From contig NZ_JBHULZ010000041.1 in assembly GCF_042684705.1 (NCBI RefSeq), positions 434,001-498,000 of the forward strand: a stretch of DNA of 64,000 nt, written 5' to 3'. Under the pieces are notes generated by a model that ran no database searches, was not told the origin of the DNA, and saw only the letters and a program-made list of their open reading frames with translations. Both the position numbers and the translations under genes were made by a program. Positions within the stretch are counted from its first letter, which is position 1; every line of letters starts with the position of its first letter. The DNA is from Mesonia sediminis (lineage in GTDB: Bacteria > Bacteroidota > Bacteroidia > Flavobacteriales > Flavobacteriaceae). Positions 1-7,272 of the stretch are shown here, one piece after another.

Positions 1-2314
1 AGAATATATGCATATGCGCAAGCCAGAGGAAATTAAATGGATTCAAAACTGGCTCAACGTTAACGAAAACAAACCGCAGTTTACACCAAAACAAAAGAAA
101 CAAATTTTAAATAAACTTACCCAAGCCGTAGGTTTTGAGTCGTTTTTGCATACAAAATTTGTAGGTCAAAAACGCTTTTCGCTTGAAGGTGGCGAGAGTT
201 TAATTCCGGGTTTAGATGCTTTAATAGAAAAAGCAGCAGAAAAAGGGGTTAAAGAATTTGTTATGGGTATGGCTCATAGAGGTCGCCTAAATACGCTTAC
301 CAATATATTTGGTAAAGCACCCAAAGATATTTTTAGCGAGTTTGAAGGAAAAGATTACGAACAAGAAATTTTTGATGGCGATGTAAAATACCATTTGGGA
401 TGGACATCTTGCCGTAAAACCGATAGCGGTAAAGGTATTACTTTAAACATTGCACCAAATCCATCACACCTAGAGACAGTAGGGCCTGTAGTAGAGGGAA
501 TTACCCGATCAAAACAAGATAGACATTATTTAGATACACCAAAAGCAGTCTTACCTATAGTAGTTCATGGTGATGCTGCAATTGCTGGACAAGGAGTGGT
601 TTATGAAACCATTCAAATGGCTCAGCTTGACGGTTATAAAACGCAAGGAACCATTCACGTAGTAGTAAACAACCAAATTGGGTTTACCACAAACTATCTC
701 GATGCGCGATCTTCAACTTATTGTACAGACGTAGCAAAGGTAACCCTTTCGCCTGTTTTACACGTTAATGCAGATGATACCGAAGCGGTTGTACACGCCA
801 TGTTGTTTGCTTTAGATTATCGAATGGAGTTTGGTAAAGACGTGTTTATTGATTTATTAGGCTATAGAAAATACGGACATAACGAAGGAGATGAGCCGCG
901 TTTTACACAACCTAAACTTTATAAAGCCATTGCTAAGCATAAAAATCCTAAAGAGATTTATAAAGAACAACTGCTCAGCCAAGGCGTTATAGATCAAGCT
1001 TACGCTGAAGAGCTTGAAAAAGAATACAAAGCTTTCTTAGAACAAGATTTTGAAAGTTCTAAAAAAGAAGATACTACCATTATTACTCCTATAATGCAAG
1101 AGGAGTGGGAAGGCCTTAGCTATGGTTCTGAAACAGAAATGATGCAGAAGGTAGACACTAGCTATGACCAAGAGAAATTAGATCGTGTTGCCAAAAGGAT
1201 TACACAATTACCTGAAGGTAAAAAATTCTTAAAGAAGATTACTAGACTTATTAAAGCTAGGGAAAATATGTACTTTGAGAAAAACCAATTAGATTGGGGA
1301 TTGGCAGAGCTATTAGCTTATGGTAGTTTATTAGAAGAGGGCCATGACGTGCGTATGACAGGGCAGGATGTTGAAAGAGGTACCTTTTCACATAGACACG
1401 CTGTTTTAAAAGTTGAGGAAAGTGAAGAAGAAATTATTCTTCATAATAAAATAAGCGAAGATCAAGGTGAGCTATATATCTACAATAGTTTATTGTCTGA
1501 ATATGCCGTGTTAGGCTTCGATTATGGTTATGCCATGGCAGATCCTAATGTATTGACCATTTGGGAAGCTCAGTTTGGAGACTTTAGCAACGGAGCTCAA
1601 ATTGTAATCGACCAATATATCTCATCAGCCGAAGATAAATGGAAACTGCAAAATGGTCTTGTAATGCTGTTGCCTCACGGGTATGAAGGTCAAGGTGCCG
1701 AGCACTCATCTTCACGTATGGAACGTTACTTGCAACTTTGTGCAAAAGACAATATGTACGTAGCAAACTGTACTACACCAGCTAACTTTTTTCATTTGCT
1801 CAGAAGGCAAATTAAATCTAACTTTAGAAAGCCTTTAATTGTTTTTACACCAAAAAGTTTATTGAGACACCCCAAAGTAGTGTCTACTAAACAAGAGTTA
1901 GCTGAGGGAAGTTTTAAACCGCTTATCGATGATGAGGTGGAAAACCCTAAAAACATAAAATCTTTAGTGTTTTGTATGGGTAAATTCTATTACGATTTAT
2001 TAGAGCGTAAAGAGAAAGAAGGTAGAGATGACGTAGCTTTGGTGAGGTTAGAACAACTTTTCCCACTACCGATAAATGAAATTAAAGAAACAATTGCCAA
2101 ATATAATAACGCCGAAGAAGTAGTTTGGGCTCAAGAAGAACCGAGAAACATGGGAGCTTGGAGTCATTTGCTTCTACACCTTGAGGAGGCTAAATCATTT
2201 AGAGTAGCAAGCCGTAAATTTTATGGTGCGCCAGCCGCTGGTAGTGCGACAAGATTTAAGAAAAGACACAATAAGGTGATAGATATTGTATTTGACAAAT
2301 CACAAGATAAATAA
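1..2314 (+). CDS. sucA: 2-oxoglutarate dehydrogenase E1 component, 5' end outside window
   Basis: Thiamin-diphosphate-dependent decarboxylase of the 2-oxoglutarate dehydrogenase complex in the TCA cycle. It decarboxylates 2-oxoglutarate and passes the succinyl group to lipoyl-E2. The reading frame is open back to the first base, so about 770 C-terminal residues of a protein usually near 930 are present; the ATG at 8 is internal. Counting from that Met, GMAHRGRLN lies at 87-95, the TPP/Mg region HGDAAIAGQG at 188-197 with NNQIGFTT at 221-228, and a GHNEGDEPRFTQP motif near 295-307. The C-terminal transketolase-like part carries GTFSHRHAVL and HGYEGQGAEHSSSR. sucB follows 32 bases downstream in the same direction, so the two are almost certainly co-transcribed. 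No frame damage is visible. Identification is secure. Confidence 0.97.
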   Translation, partial: EYMHMRKPEEIKWIQNWLNVNENKPQFTPKQKKQILNKLTQAVGFESFLHTKFVGQKRFSLEGGESLIPGLDALIEKAAEKGVKEFVMGMAHRGRLNTLTNIFGKAPKDIFSEFEGKDYEQEIFDGDVKYHLGWTSCRKTDSGKGITLNIAPNPSHLETVGPVVEGITRSKQDRHYLDTPKAVLPIVVHGDAAIAGQGVVYETIQMAQLDGYKTQGTIHVVVNNQIGFTTNYLDARSSTYCTDVAKVTLSPVLHVNADDTEAVVHAMLFALDYRMEFGKDVFIDLLGYRKYGHNEGDEPRFTQPKLYKAIAKHKNPKEIYKEQLLSQGVIDQAYAEELEKEYKAFLEQDFESSKKEDTTIITPIMQEEWEGLSYGSETEMMQKVDTSYDQEKLDRVAKRITQLPEGKKFLKKITRLIKARENMYFEKNQLDWGLAELLAYGSLLEEGHDVRMTGQDVERGTFSHRHAVLKVEESEEEIILHNKISEDQGELYIYNSLLSEYAVLGFDYGYAMADPNVLTIWEAQFGDFSNGAQIVIDQYISSAEDKWKLQNGLVMLLPHGYEGQGAEHSSSRMERYLQLCAKDNMYVANCTTPANFFHLLRRQIKSNFRKPLIVFTPKSLLRHPKVVSTKQELAEGSFKPLIDDEVENPKNIKSLVFCMGKFYYDLLERKEKEGRDDVALVRLEQLFPLPINEIKETIAKYNNAEEVVWAQEEPRNMGAWSHLLLHLEEAKSFRVASRKFYGAPAAGSATRFKKRHNKVIDIVFDKSQDK

Positions 2315-2346
2315 AAAATAAAACCGATACCGAAATAATAGAAATT

Positions 2347-3612
2347 ATGGCTTTAGAAATGAAAGTCCCTTCACCGGGAGAGTCAATCACAGAAGTTGAA
2401 ATTGCAGAATGGCTTGTATCAGACGGCGATTATGTAGAAAAAGATCAAGCTATTGCAGAAGTAGATAGTGATAAAGCAACCCTAGAATTACCTGCCGAAG
2501 CAAGTGGTATTATTACGCTCAAAGCGGAAGAAGGTGATGCCGTTCAAGTAGGTGAGGTGGTTTGCTTAATTGATACCGATGCCAAGAAACCAGGCGGTGA
2601 TGATAAAAGCGCAGAAGAAGAGGAGAAAAAAAGACAAGAATCAGCTGGCAGCAAAACCGATAGCGAAAAAGCAGAAGCAAAGACAGAGGAGCCTTCAAAA
2701 CCTTCTACACCGGCACAACAGCAAGATGATAATTATGCTAGTGGTACACCTTCTCCAGCCGCTAGAAAAATAATGGATGAAAAAGGCGTTGATGCTAGTA
2801 GCGTTAAGGGTACTGGTAAAAACGGACGTATAACCAAAGAAGATGCTGTCAAGGCAAAACCTTCTATGGGAACTCCAGGTCCAGGAAGTAGAGGTGAAAA
2901 GCGCACAAAAATGTCTATGCTTAGACGTAAAGTAGCAGAAAGGTTAGTAGGAGCTAAAAATGAAACCGCAATGCTTACTACCTTTAACGAGGCAGATATG
3001 TCGCCAATTTTTGATTTGCGTAAACAATATAAAGAGGCTTTTAAAGACAAACACGGAGTTAGTCTTGGTTTTATGTCTTTTTTCACTTTAGCTGTAGTGC
3101 GTGCTCTAGATATGTATCCTGCCGTTAACAGTATGATTGATGGTAAAGAAATGATAACCTATGATTTTAAAGACATTAGTATAGCTGTATCTGGACCAAA
3201 AGGTTTAATGGTTCCGGTAATTAGAAATGCAGAAAACCTAAGCTTTAGAGGAGTAGAGGCAGAAGTAAAGCGTCTTGCTTTACGTGCTCGTGATGGGAAG
3301 ATTACCGTAGATGAAATGACAGGTGGTACCTTTACTATATCTAATGGTGGTGTATTTGGTAGTATGCTATCTACCCCAATTATCAATCCACCTCAAAGTG
3401 GTATTTTAGGAATGCACAATATCATAGAGCGTCCTGTAGCAATCGACGGAAAGGTAGAAATAAGACCTATGATGTATTTAGCACTATCTTATGATCATAG
3501 AATTATAGATGGTAAAGAATCTGTCGGATTCTTAGTGGCTATTAAAGAGGCTTTAGAAAATCCTGTAGAGCTACTGATGAATGGAGATATTAAAAAGGCC
3601 TTAGAGTTGTAA
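2347..3612 (+). CDS. sucB: Dihydrolipoyllysine-residue succinyltransferase, E2 of the 2-oxoglutarate dehydrogenase complex
   Basis: E2 core of the 2-oxoglutarate dehydrogenase complex: it carries the succinyl group on a lipoyl arm and transfers it to CoA. The domain order is complete over 421 residues. The N-terminal lipoyl domain has its lipoylated lysine at K43 in DSDKATLE. A charged linker spans roughly 80-128. The E1/E3-binding domain at about 132-168 contains TPSPAARKI and GTGKNGRITKEDA. The C-terminal acyltransferase domain has the catalytic HRIIDG at H384-G389. The gene follows sucA and ends just before a strong terminator. Its last 31 codons are duplicated at 5027-5124 in a rearranged relic (see findings). 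The gene itself looks intact and functional. Confidence 0.97.
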   Translation: MALEMKVPSPGESITEVEIAEWLVSDGDYVEKDQAIAEVDSDKATLELPAEASGIITLKAEEGDAVQVGEVVCLIDTDAKKPGGDDKSAEEEEKKRQESAGSKTDSEKAEAKTEEPSKPSTPAQQQDDNYASGTPSPAARKIMDEKGVDASSVKGTGKNGRITKEDAVKAKPSMGTPGPGSRGEKRTKMSMLRRKVAERLVGAKNETAMLTTFNEADMSPIFDLRKQYKEAFKDKHGVSLGFMSFFTLAVVRALDMYPAVNSMIDGKEMITYDFKDISIAVSGPKGLMVPVIRNAENLSFRGVEAEVKRLALRARDGKITVDEMTGGTFTISNGGVFGSMLSTPIINPPQSGILGMHNIIERPVAIDGKVEIRPMMYLALSYDHRIIDGKESVGFLVAIKEALENPVELLMNGDIKKALEL

Positions 3613-3629
3613 TCTCATAATGTACACAT

Positions 3630-3659
3630 AAAAAACCTGCAATTTTGCAGGTTTTTTTT
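3630..3659 (+). terminator. Rho-independent terminator after sucB
   Basis: A perfect 7-bp stem CCTGCAA/TTGCAGG (3636-3642 and 3645-3651), extendable by A-T pairs, with a two-base loop and a run of eight T on the + strand. It ends the sucAB transcript. Confidence 0.88.
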
Positions 3660-3891
3660 ATAAAAAGAATTTAAACGAATAGCCTTTTACGCTTATTGCA
3701 AATCACAAAAAGTAATATATCTAAAAACTTTACATGTTAAGACTTGCATCTTTTTTCTTTAGAATGCTACATGGTATTATTATGATAAGGGGTAGAATAT
3801 GTCTTATTCGCTGTCAAGGGGCTTAAACAGTAAGCAAATTTCAATTTTGGGTATATAGATAATTGTTTTTAGGTTTTAATAACATCCTCAT
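3660..3891. other. AT-rich non-coding stretch between two terminators
   Basis: About 230 bases between the sucB terminator and the terminator of the YceI-like gene. I see no reading frame longer than about 20 codons with a plausible start, no tRNA-like fold and no repeat. Because it lies inside the proposed tandem duplication (3515-6279), it may be decayed remains of genes once present in both copies, but I cannot see recognisable coding remains. Confidence 0.5.
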
Positions 3892-3922
3892 AAAAAAAGG
3901 CGACCCAAAACGGGGCGCCCGC
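3892..3922 (-). terminator. Rho-independent terminator of the YceI-like lipoprotein gene
   Basis: Read on the minus strand, a GC-rich hairpin GGCG-CCC/GGGTCGCC with one bulged T (plus-strand 3899-3919) is followed by seven T (the A run at 3892-3898). It lies about 25 bases past the stop codon of the minus-strand gene. Confidence 0.8.
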
Positions 3923-3944
3923 AAAAAATTTTATTTTATAGCTT

Positions 3945-4577
3945 TTATAAAGTTGCTTTAATTTCAAGAGCAACATCTTCCCAAGTTTTACTCACGCCAT
4001 CTCCTCCTTTATGTAAATCAAAACAAGCTTCGTTTAATGAAGCTAGTGCTTTCAAGGCATCCCAATCTTCTAAATGCATTGTTCCAGTTAAGGTTACAAC
4101 ATTTTTATCAGAAATACTGTAATTTAGTGGTAAATCGTGGGTTTGATTATTCATTTTAATCTGTGCCTTCAACTCCTCGTTTTCTAACTTTATTTTTCCT
4201 GTAATTAGGTCGGTGTTATCCATCTTTTCAAAAAAGAAAGCTAATATTTTTGGATCTCTAGTACCCGTTGCGTCATTGGTAAATAAGCTTGAAACAGGAA
4301 TGCTAAAGTCTAATTCTTGAAATAATTCTTTAGGATCTTTTCCTTCACGATTTTCGAATTTCAAGGTTTTAAAAGTGCCTTTCACCGGCATTTTATCGGT
4401 AGTTTTATAGGCTGTCCAAGTTAGAGTGGTTTTGTCTGGGGTTAATTGATAAACTACCTCTTGCGTTTTGGTTTGTTCTACTTGATTGGCAATGGTCTCA
4501 TCTTGCTTGGAATTTTCTTTGCAACTAAAGTTGATTAATAACAAGCTAAGCATTAAAAAGAGCGAAGTTTTTCTCAT
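3945..4577 (-). CDS. YceI-like domain lipoprotein
   Basis: Predicted lipoprotein of 210 residues. The signal peptide ends in the lipobox INFSC with the acylated cysteine at C19, so the mature protein is membrane-anchored outside the cytoplasm. The remainder resembles the YceI family, a lipocalin-like beta barrel associated with binding amphiphiles such as isoprenoids: a strand-rich body with TLTWTAYKTTDKMPVKGTF near 52-70, a central DFSIPVSSLFTND segment and a C-terminal EDWDALKALASLN. Its ligand is unknown. It has its own terminator and stands alone between sucB and the protease relic, within the segment I interpret as the first copy of a tandem duplication. No counterpart is visible in the second copy. 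The family assignment is moderately confident. Confidence 0.75.
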   Translation of the reverse strand: MRKTSLFLMLSLLLINFSCKENSKQDETIANQVEQTKTQEVVYQLTPDKTTLTWTAYKTTDKMPVKGTFKTLKFENREGKDPKELFQELDFSIPVSSLFTNDATGTRDPKILAFFFEKMDNTDLITGKIKLENEELKAQIKMNNQTHDLPLNYSISDKNVVTLTGTMHLEDWDALKALASLNEACFDLHKGGDGVSKTWEDVALEIKATL

Positions 4578-4727
4578 GGTTTAAATTTTAAAATATGGCC
4601 ATAAAGCTAAACATATACTTGCATCTTAGCAATTTTTAGTTCTATTAATTATTTGTTTAAACCATAAAAGGTGGTTAGACATCCTGGAATTGATGTTTAA
4701 ATGATTTTGGTTTTAACAGACTTAAAA

Positions 4728-5031
4728 TTACTGAAGTTTTAAAAACATCGATTGTGTTTCATAGTCTATAACGGCATTCGTAGCTAGTAGAATATCTGCA
4801 CCGATTATACCATGAATCTGTTCAGATTCATATTGCTCTAAGGCTAAATTTACATGGCTTAAATCAAATAGAACCAACTCTATTTCTTTCATGCTCCAGG
4901 AGCCTATCTGTAAATTATTGTCTTTTGAAATTTCGGTTAACATATCTGTTGCTCCAGCCCCAGCAGCTTTTACATCGCTTTCTTGTGCTAAAACCTTAAA
5001 ATGTTCTTCATATTTAAAATCTATGCAAGAA
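4728..5031 (-). pseudogene. 5'-truncated copy of the retropepsin-like aspartic protease gene
   Basis: The minus-strand reading frame from about 5031 down to a stop at 4728 aligns without gaps to the C-terminal two thirds of the intact protease at 5982-6419. Shared blocks are SDVKAAGAGATDMLT, LVLFDLSHVN, HGIIGADIL and AVIDY. The copy starts at the codons for the conserved Ser-Cys just after the active-site DTGA of the intact gene, so the catalytic aspartate, all N-terminal sequence and the promoter are missing. About 100 codons remain free of stop codons, although the two proteins differ at over 40% of positions. The upstream end abuts the duplicated sucB tail at the shared bases AAGAA. I treat it as a relic; a short product from the internal ATG at 4943 is possible but unsupported. 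Confidence 0.8.
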
Positions 5032-5124
5032 TCTGTTGGTTTCTTAGTGGCTATTAAAGAAGCCTTAGAAAGTCCTGAAGAATTATTGATGGATAATGAT
5101 GTTAAAAAAGCGTTAGAGCTTTAA
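5027..5124 (+). pseudogene. Duplicated 3' end of sucB (31 codons)
   Basis: The 98 bases match the last 98 bases of sucB (3515-3612) without gaps at roughly four positions in five. The encoded tails agree at 26 of 31 residues, including VGFLVAIKEALE and KKALEL, and both end in TAA at the same point. Nothing else of sucB is present: the catalytic HxxxDG lies just upstream of the duplicated part. The match begins at AAGAATCTGT, directly next to the beheaded protease copy on the opposite strand. It is non-functional as an E2 gene. It marks the junction of an apparent tandem duplication. Confidence 0.88.
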
Positions 5125-5153
5125 TTGAATGGCATATATAAATTTTAAAAAAT

Positions 5154-5184
5154 AAAAAGCCCTTGAAAATTTCAAAGGCTTTTT
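5154..5184. terminator. Hairpin terminator between the sucB relic and the T9SS cargo gene
   Basis: A long hairpin AAAAAGCC-TTGAAA/TTTCAA-GGCTTTTT with one mismatch is flanked by A-rich and T-rich arms, so it can end transcription from either side. It lies 12-40 bases beyond the stop of the minus-strand cargo gene. Confidence 0.75.
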
Positions 5185-5196
5185 ATTTTTTAAAAT

Positions 5197-5898
5197 TTAT
5201 TGTTTTACAATTTTCTTAATACTCTTTCCTCCTTCAATTTCAATTTCTACAAAATAAACTCCTTTAGCAAGTTGCGAAATATCATAAATAGCTTGAGCCT
5301 TTTTAAAGCTTAACACTTCTTTTCCGTTAATGGAAAAAACACTGATAGAGTTTATTTCTTTACCTGAATCTATTTCCAACTCAAAGCTGTTTGTCACAGG
5401 ATTAGGATATAGTTGAATCGCTACTTTTTCTTTGCTCACCACCCCTAGTTGTTGACTCTGGTAAAACGCTTGATCTCCAGTACTAGTGTTTGTAATTACT
5501 AAAAAATTTAGACTACCTTGCTGCGATACCGTATAGGTGTAAGTACTTGTATGATTCTGAAGCTCAAAAAAATCACTAAAATATAATTGTTCAAAATTTC
5601 CCATATTTATATTGAAGCAGAATTCACTAAAAAACAAACTTTGATCTATTACAAAAGAATTTGATAAATCATCATGAATGATTTCTGTAGAAGCACCACT
5701 ACAACAGTCAATTATAAGTTTGTCTAAAGGAGCCACTATTTCATAGATGAATATTGTCGATTGCAAATCATCAGGCGTAAAAATAATGGTATTGTTGATA
5801 TCTATTTTTTCTAAATACCATTTACCATATAAATAATTAGTTTGTGCAAAACTGTTTAGGCTAAAAAAAATACAGCATATATATAAGATTTTTTTCAT
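5197..5898 (-). CDS. Secreted protein with type A T9SS C-terminal sorting domain
   Basis: Extracellular or surface protein of 233 residues. A cleavable signal peptide (about 1-18, ending NSFAQ) is followed by a body of about 140 residues that I do not recognise. It begins YLYGKWYLEKID and contains two adjacent cysteines near 65-66, resembling small lipocalin-like or structural secreted proteins of this family. Residues from about 160 form a type A (Por secretion tail) domain: IQLYPNPVTNSF, then SVFSINGKEVL, then QLAKGVYFVEIE and a basic end. That tail is the signal by which T9SS substrates cross the outer membrane. The gene lies alone on the minus strand within the second copy of the proposed tandem duplication. 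The function of the body is unknown. Confidence 0.85.
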   Translation of the reverse strand: MKKILYICCIFFSLNSFAQTNYLYGKWYLEKIDINNTIIFTPDDLQSTIFIYEIVAPLDKLIIDCCSGASTEIIHDDLSNSFVIDQSLFFSEFCFNINMGNFEQLYFSDFFELQNHTSTYTYTVSQQGSLNFLVITNTSTGDQAFYQSQQLGVVSKEKVAIQLYPNPVTNSFELEIDSGKEINSISVFSINGKEVLSFKKAQAIYDISQLAKGVYFVEIEIEGGKSIKKIVKQ

Positions 5899-5981
5899 AA
5901 TTTGTTAGTTTAGTTGATGTTATAAAGCTACGATTAAAATATCCCTAATGCAAAAAATTACTTAAACCGTAAAATAAAAAT

Positions 5982-6419
5982 TTATTTCAAATACAAACAA
6001 TTGTTTTTATAATCGATCACGGCTTTTCCTTTTTTTAGTATATCTGCACCAATAATGCCGTGTACTTTTTCTGCATTATGATTTTCTAAAGCTTGGTTTA
6101 CATGACTTAGATCGAACAATACCAAGCTTACTTTTTTCTTTTTCCAACCCTTAATCTTTAGTTCATTTTTTAAGGAAACTTGCGTTAGCATATCGGTAGC
6201 TCCAGCTCCAGCAGCTTTTACATCGCTGTCTTCGGCAAACAAATTAAAATATTCGGCGGTGTCAAGTCCAACACAAGAACTAGAGGCACCGGTATCTAAA
6301 ATAAAATTACCTTCTACTTTATTTATCTTGGCTTTTAACTCTAAATGATTGGTGACAGTGGTTTTTAATTTAATGCGGGTGTAACCTTTTTCTTTCATTA
6401 ATTTTCGTAGCGTAGACAT
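5982..6419 (-). CDS. Retropepsin-like aspartic protease family protein
   Basis: Small protein of 145 residues with one retropepsin fold. The active-site motif FILDTGASSS places DTG at 42-44, and HGIIGADIL later forms the flap/core strand typical of the family. Retropepsins act as homodimers, each subunit giving one aspartate. No signal peptide is visible, so it is probably cytoplasmic; its substrate is unknown. I start at the ATG at 6419 rather than the in-frame TTG at 6437, because a promoter -7 box (TATCTTTG on the minus strand, 6435-6442) overlaps that TTG. A second, beheaded copy lies at 4728-5031. The gene is divergent from tatD, with 76 bases between them. Confidence 0.82.
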   Translation of the reverse strand: MSTLRKLMKEKGYTRIKLKTTVTNHLELKAKINKVEGNFILDTGASSSCVGLDTAEYFNLFAEDSDVKAAGAGATDMLTQVSLKNELKIKGWKKKKVSLVLFDLSHVNQALENHNAEKVHGIIGADILKKGKAVIDYKNNCLYLK

Positions 6420-6434
6420 TCTTTCATTTTTTGG

Positions 6435-6442
6435 CAAAGATA
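6435..6442 (-). promoter_or_regulatory. Candidate -7 box for the protease gene
   Basis: TATCTTTG on the minus strand matches the Bacteroidota primary-sigma -7 consensus TAnnTTTG. It would start transcription about 10 bases before the ATG at 6419. No well-spaced TTG -33 element is seen. Confidence 0.45.
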
Positions 6443-6458
6443 GCCGAAGAATTTAAAT

Positions 6459-6466
6459 TAGTTTTG
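6459..6466 (+). promoter_or_regulatory. Candidate -7 box for tatD-ansA
   Basis: TAGTTTTG matches TAnnTTTG and lies 30 bases before the tatD start. No well-spaced -33 TTG is seen, so the call rests on the single box and its position. Confidence 0.4.
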
Positions 6467-6495
6467 CAACATCAAATTACCTAAAAAAAACATTC

Positions 6496-7272
6496 ATGCA
6501 ATTTGTAGATTCTCATACGCACTTATACAGTGAGGCCTTTAATGAAGATCAGGATCAAGTGATACGTCGTGCTTTAGATGCAGGAGTAAAATCTTTTTAT
6601 TTACCGGCTATAGATTCTGAAACCACACAGGCGATGTATGAGCTTGAGAAGCGGTACCCCAATGAGATGCACTTAATGATGGGCTTGCACCCCACCTCGG
6701 TCAAACCGGAATCTTATAAAGCTGAATTGGCACATGTGAAAAATCAACTTGAAAAGCGTGATTTTTGTGCCGTAGGTGAGATAGGAGTAGATTTATATTG
6801 GGATAAGTCAACTTGTAGTTTGCAACAAGAATGTTTTCGTACTCAAATACAATGGGCTAAAGAAAAAAAAATGCCTATTATTATTCATTGTCGAGATGCT
6901 TTTGATGAGGTTTTTGAGGTGTTAGAAGAAGAAAAGTCTGAAAATCTTTACGGAATTTTTCATTGCTTTACTGGCACTTTGGAGCAAGCAAAACGGGCAA
7001 TTTCTTATAATATGAAGCTTGGAATAGGTGGAGTGCTTACTTTTAAAAATGGAAAAATTGATCAATTTATAAAAGAAATATCTATCGATCATATAGTTTT
7101 AGAAACCGATTCACCCTACCTAAGCCCCAAACCATTCCGCGGAAAGCGAAATGAAAGTAGTTATTTAATTTATATTGCTCAAAAATTGGCCGATATTTAC
7201 AATATTAGCTTAGAGAAAGTGGCAGAAAAAACTACCCAGAACGCTTTGTCTGTTTTTAAAAAATATAAGTAA
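6496..7272 (+). CDS. TatD family metal-dependent hydrolase
   Basis: Metal-dependent hydrolase of the TatD family (TIM barrel), whose members act as 3'-5' DNA/RNA exonucleases or deoxyribonucleases in repair and turnover. Length 258 matches the family. Metal ligands are visible: DSHTHL with H7 and H9, E95 in VGEIGVD, H131 in IIIHCRDA, H156 in FHCFTG and D205 in LETDSPYL. The stop codon overlaps the start of ansA by one base (TAATG), so the two genes are translationally coupled in one operon. The exact substrate is not determinable from sequence. The identification is confident at family level. Confidence 0.93.
   Translation: MQFVDSHTHLYSEAFNEDQDQVIRRALDAGVKSFYLPAIDSETTQAMYELEKRYPNEMHLMMGLHPTSVKPESYKAELAHVKNQLEKRDFCAVGEIGVDLYWDKSTCSLQQECFRTQIQWAKEKKMPIIIHCRDAFDEVFEVLEEEKSENLYGIFHCFTGTLEQAKRAISYNMKLGIGGVLTFKNGKIDQFIKEISIDHIVLETDSPYLSPKPFRGKRNESSYLIYIAQKLADIYNISLEKVAEKTTQNALSVFKKYK

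Noticed and set aside
2733..3086. Long minus-strand frame opposite sucB
   Set aside because: It lies wholly within sucB, whose product is unmistakable. The antisense translation has no recognisable motif and arises from codon bias.
3798..3855. Short frame starting ATG TCT TAT in the gap after sucB
   Set aside because: Only about 18 codons, no promoter, no conserved motif; not supported as a gene.
4891..5124. A 77-codon plus-strand frame with ATG at 4891 ending in the sucB-like tail
   Set aside because: Its first half is the antisense of the protease relic and resembles no E2 sequence. Only the last 31 codons (from 5027) are homologous to sucB, so the longer frame is an accident of the junction.
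6420..6437. TTG start giving six extra residues to the retropepsin-like protease
   Set aside because: A -7 promoter box on the same strand overlaps the TTG, and the ATG at 6419 gives the N-terminus expected of homologues.
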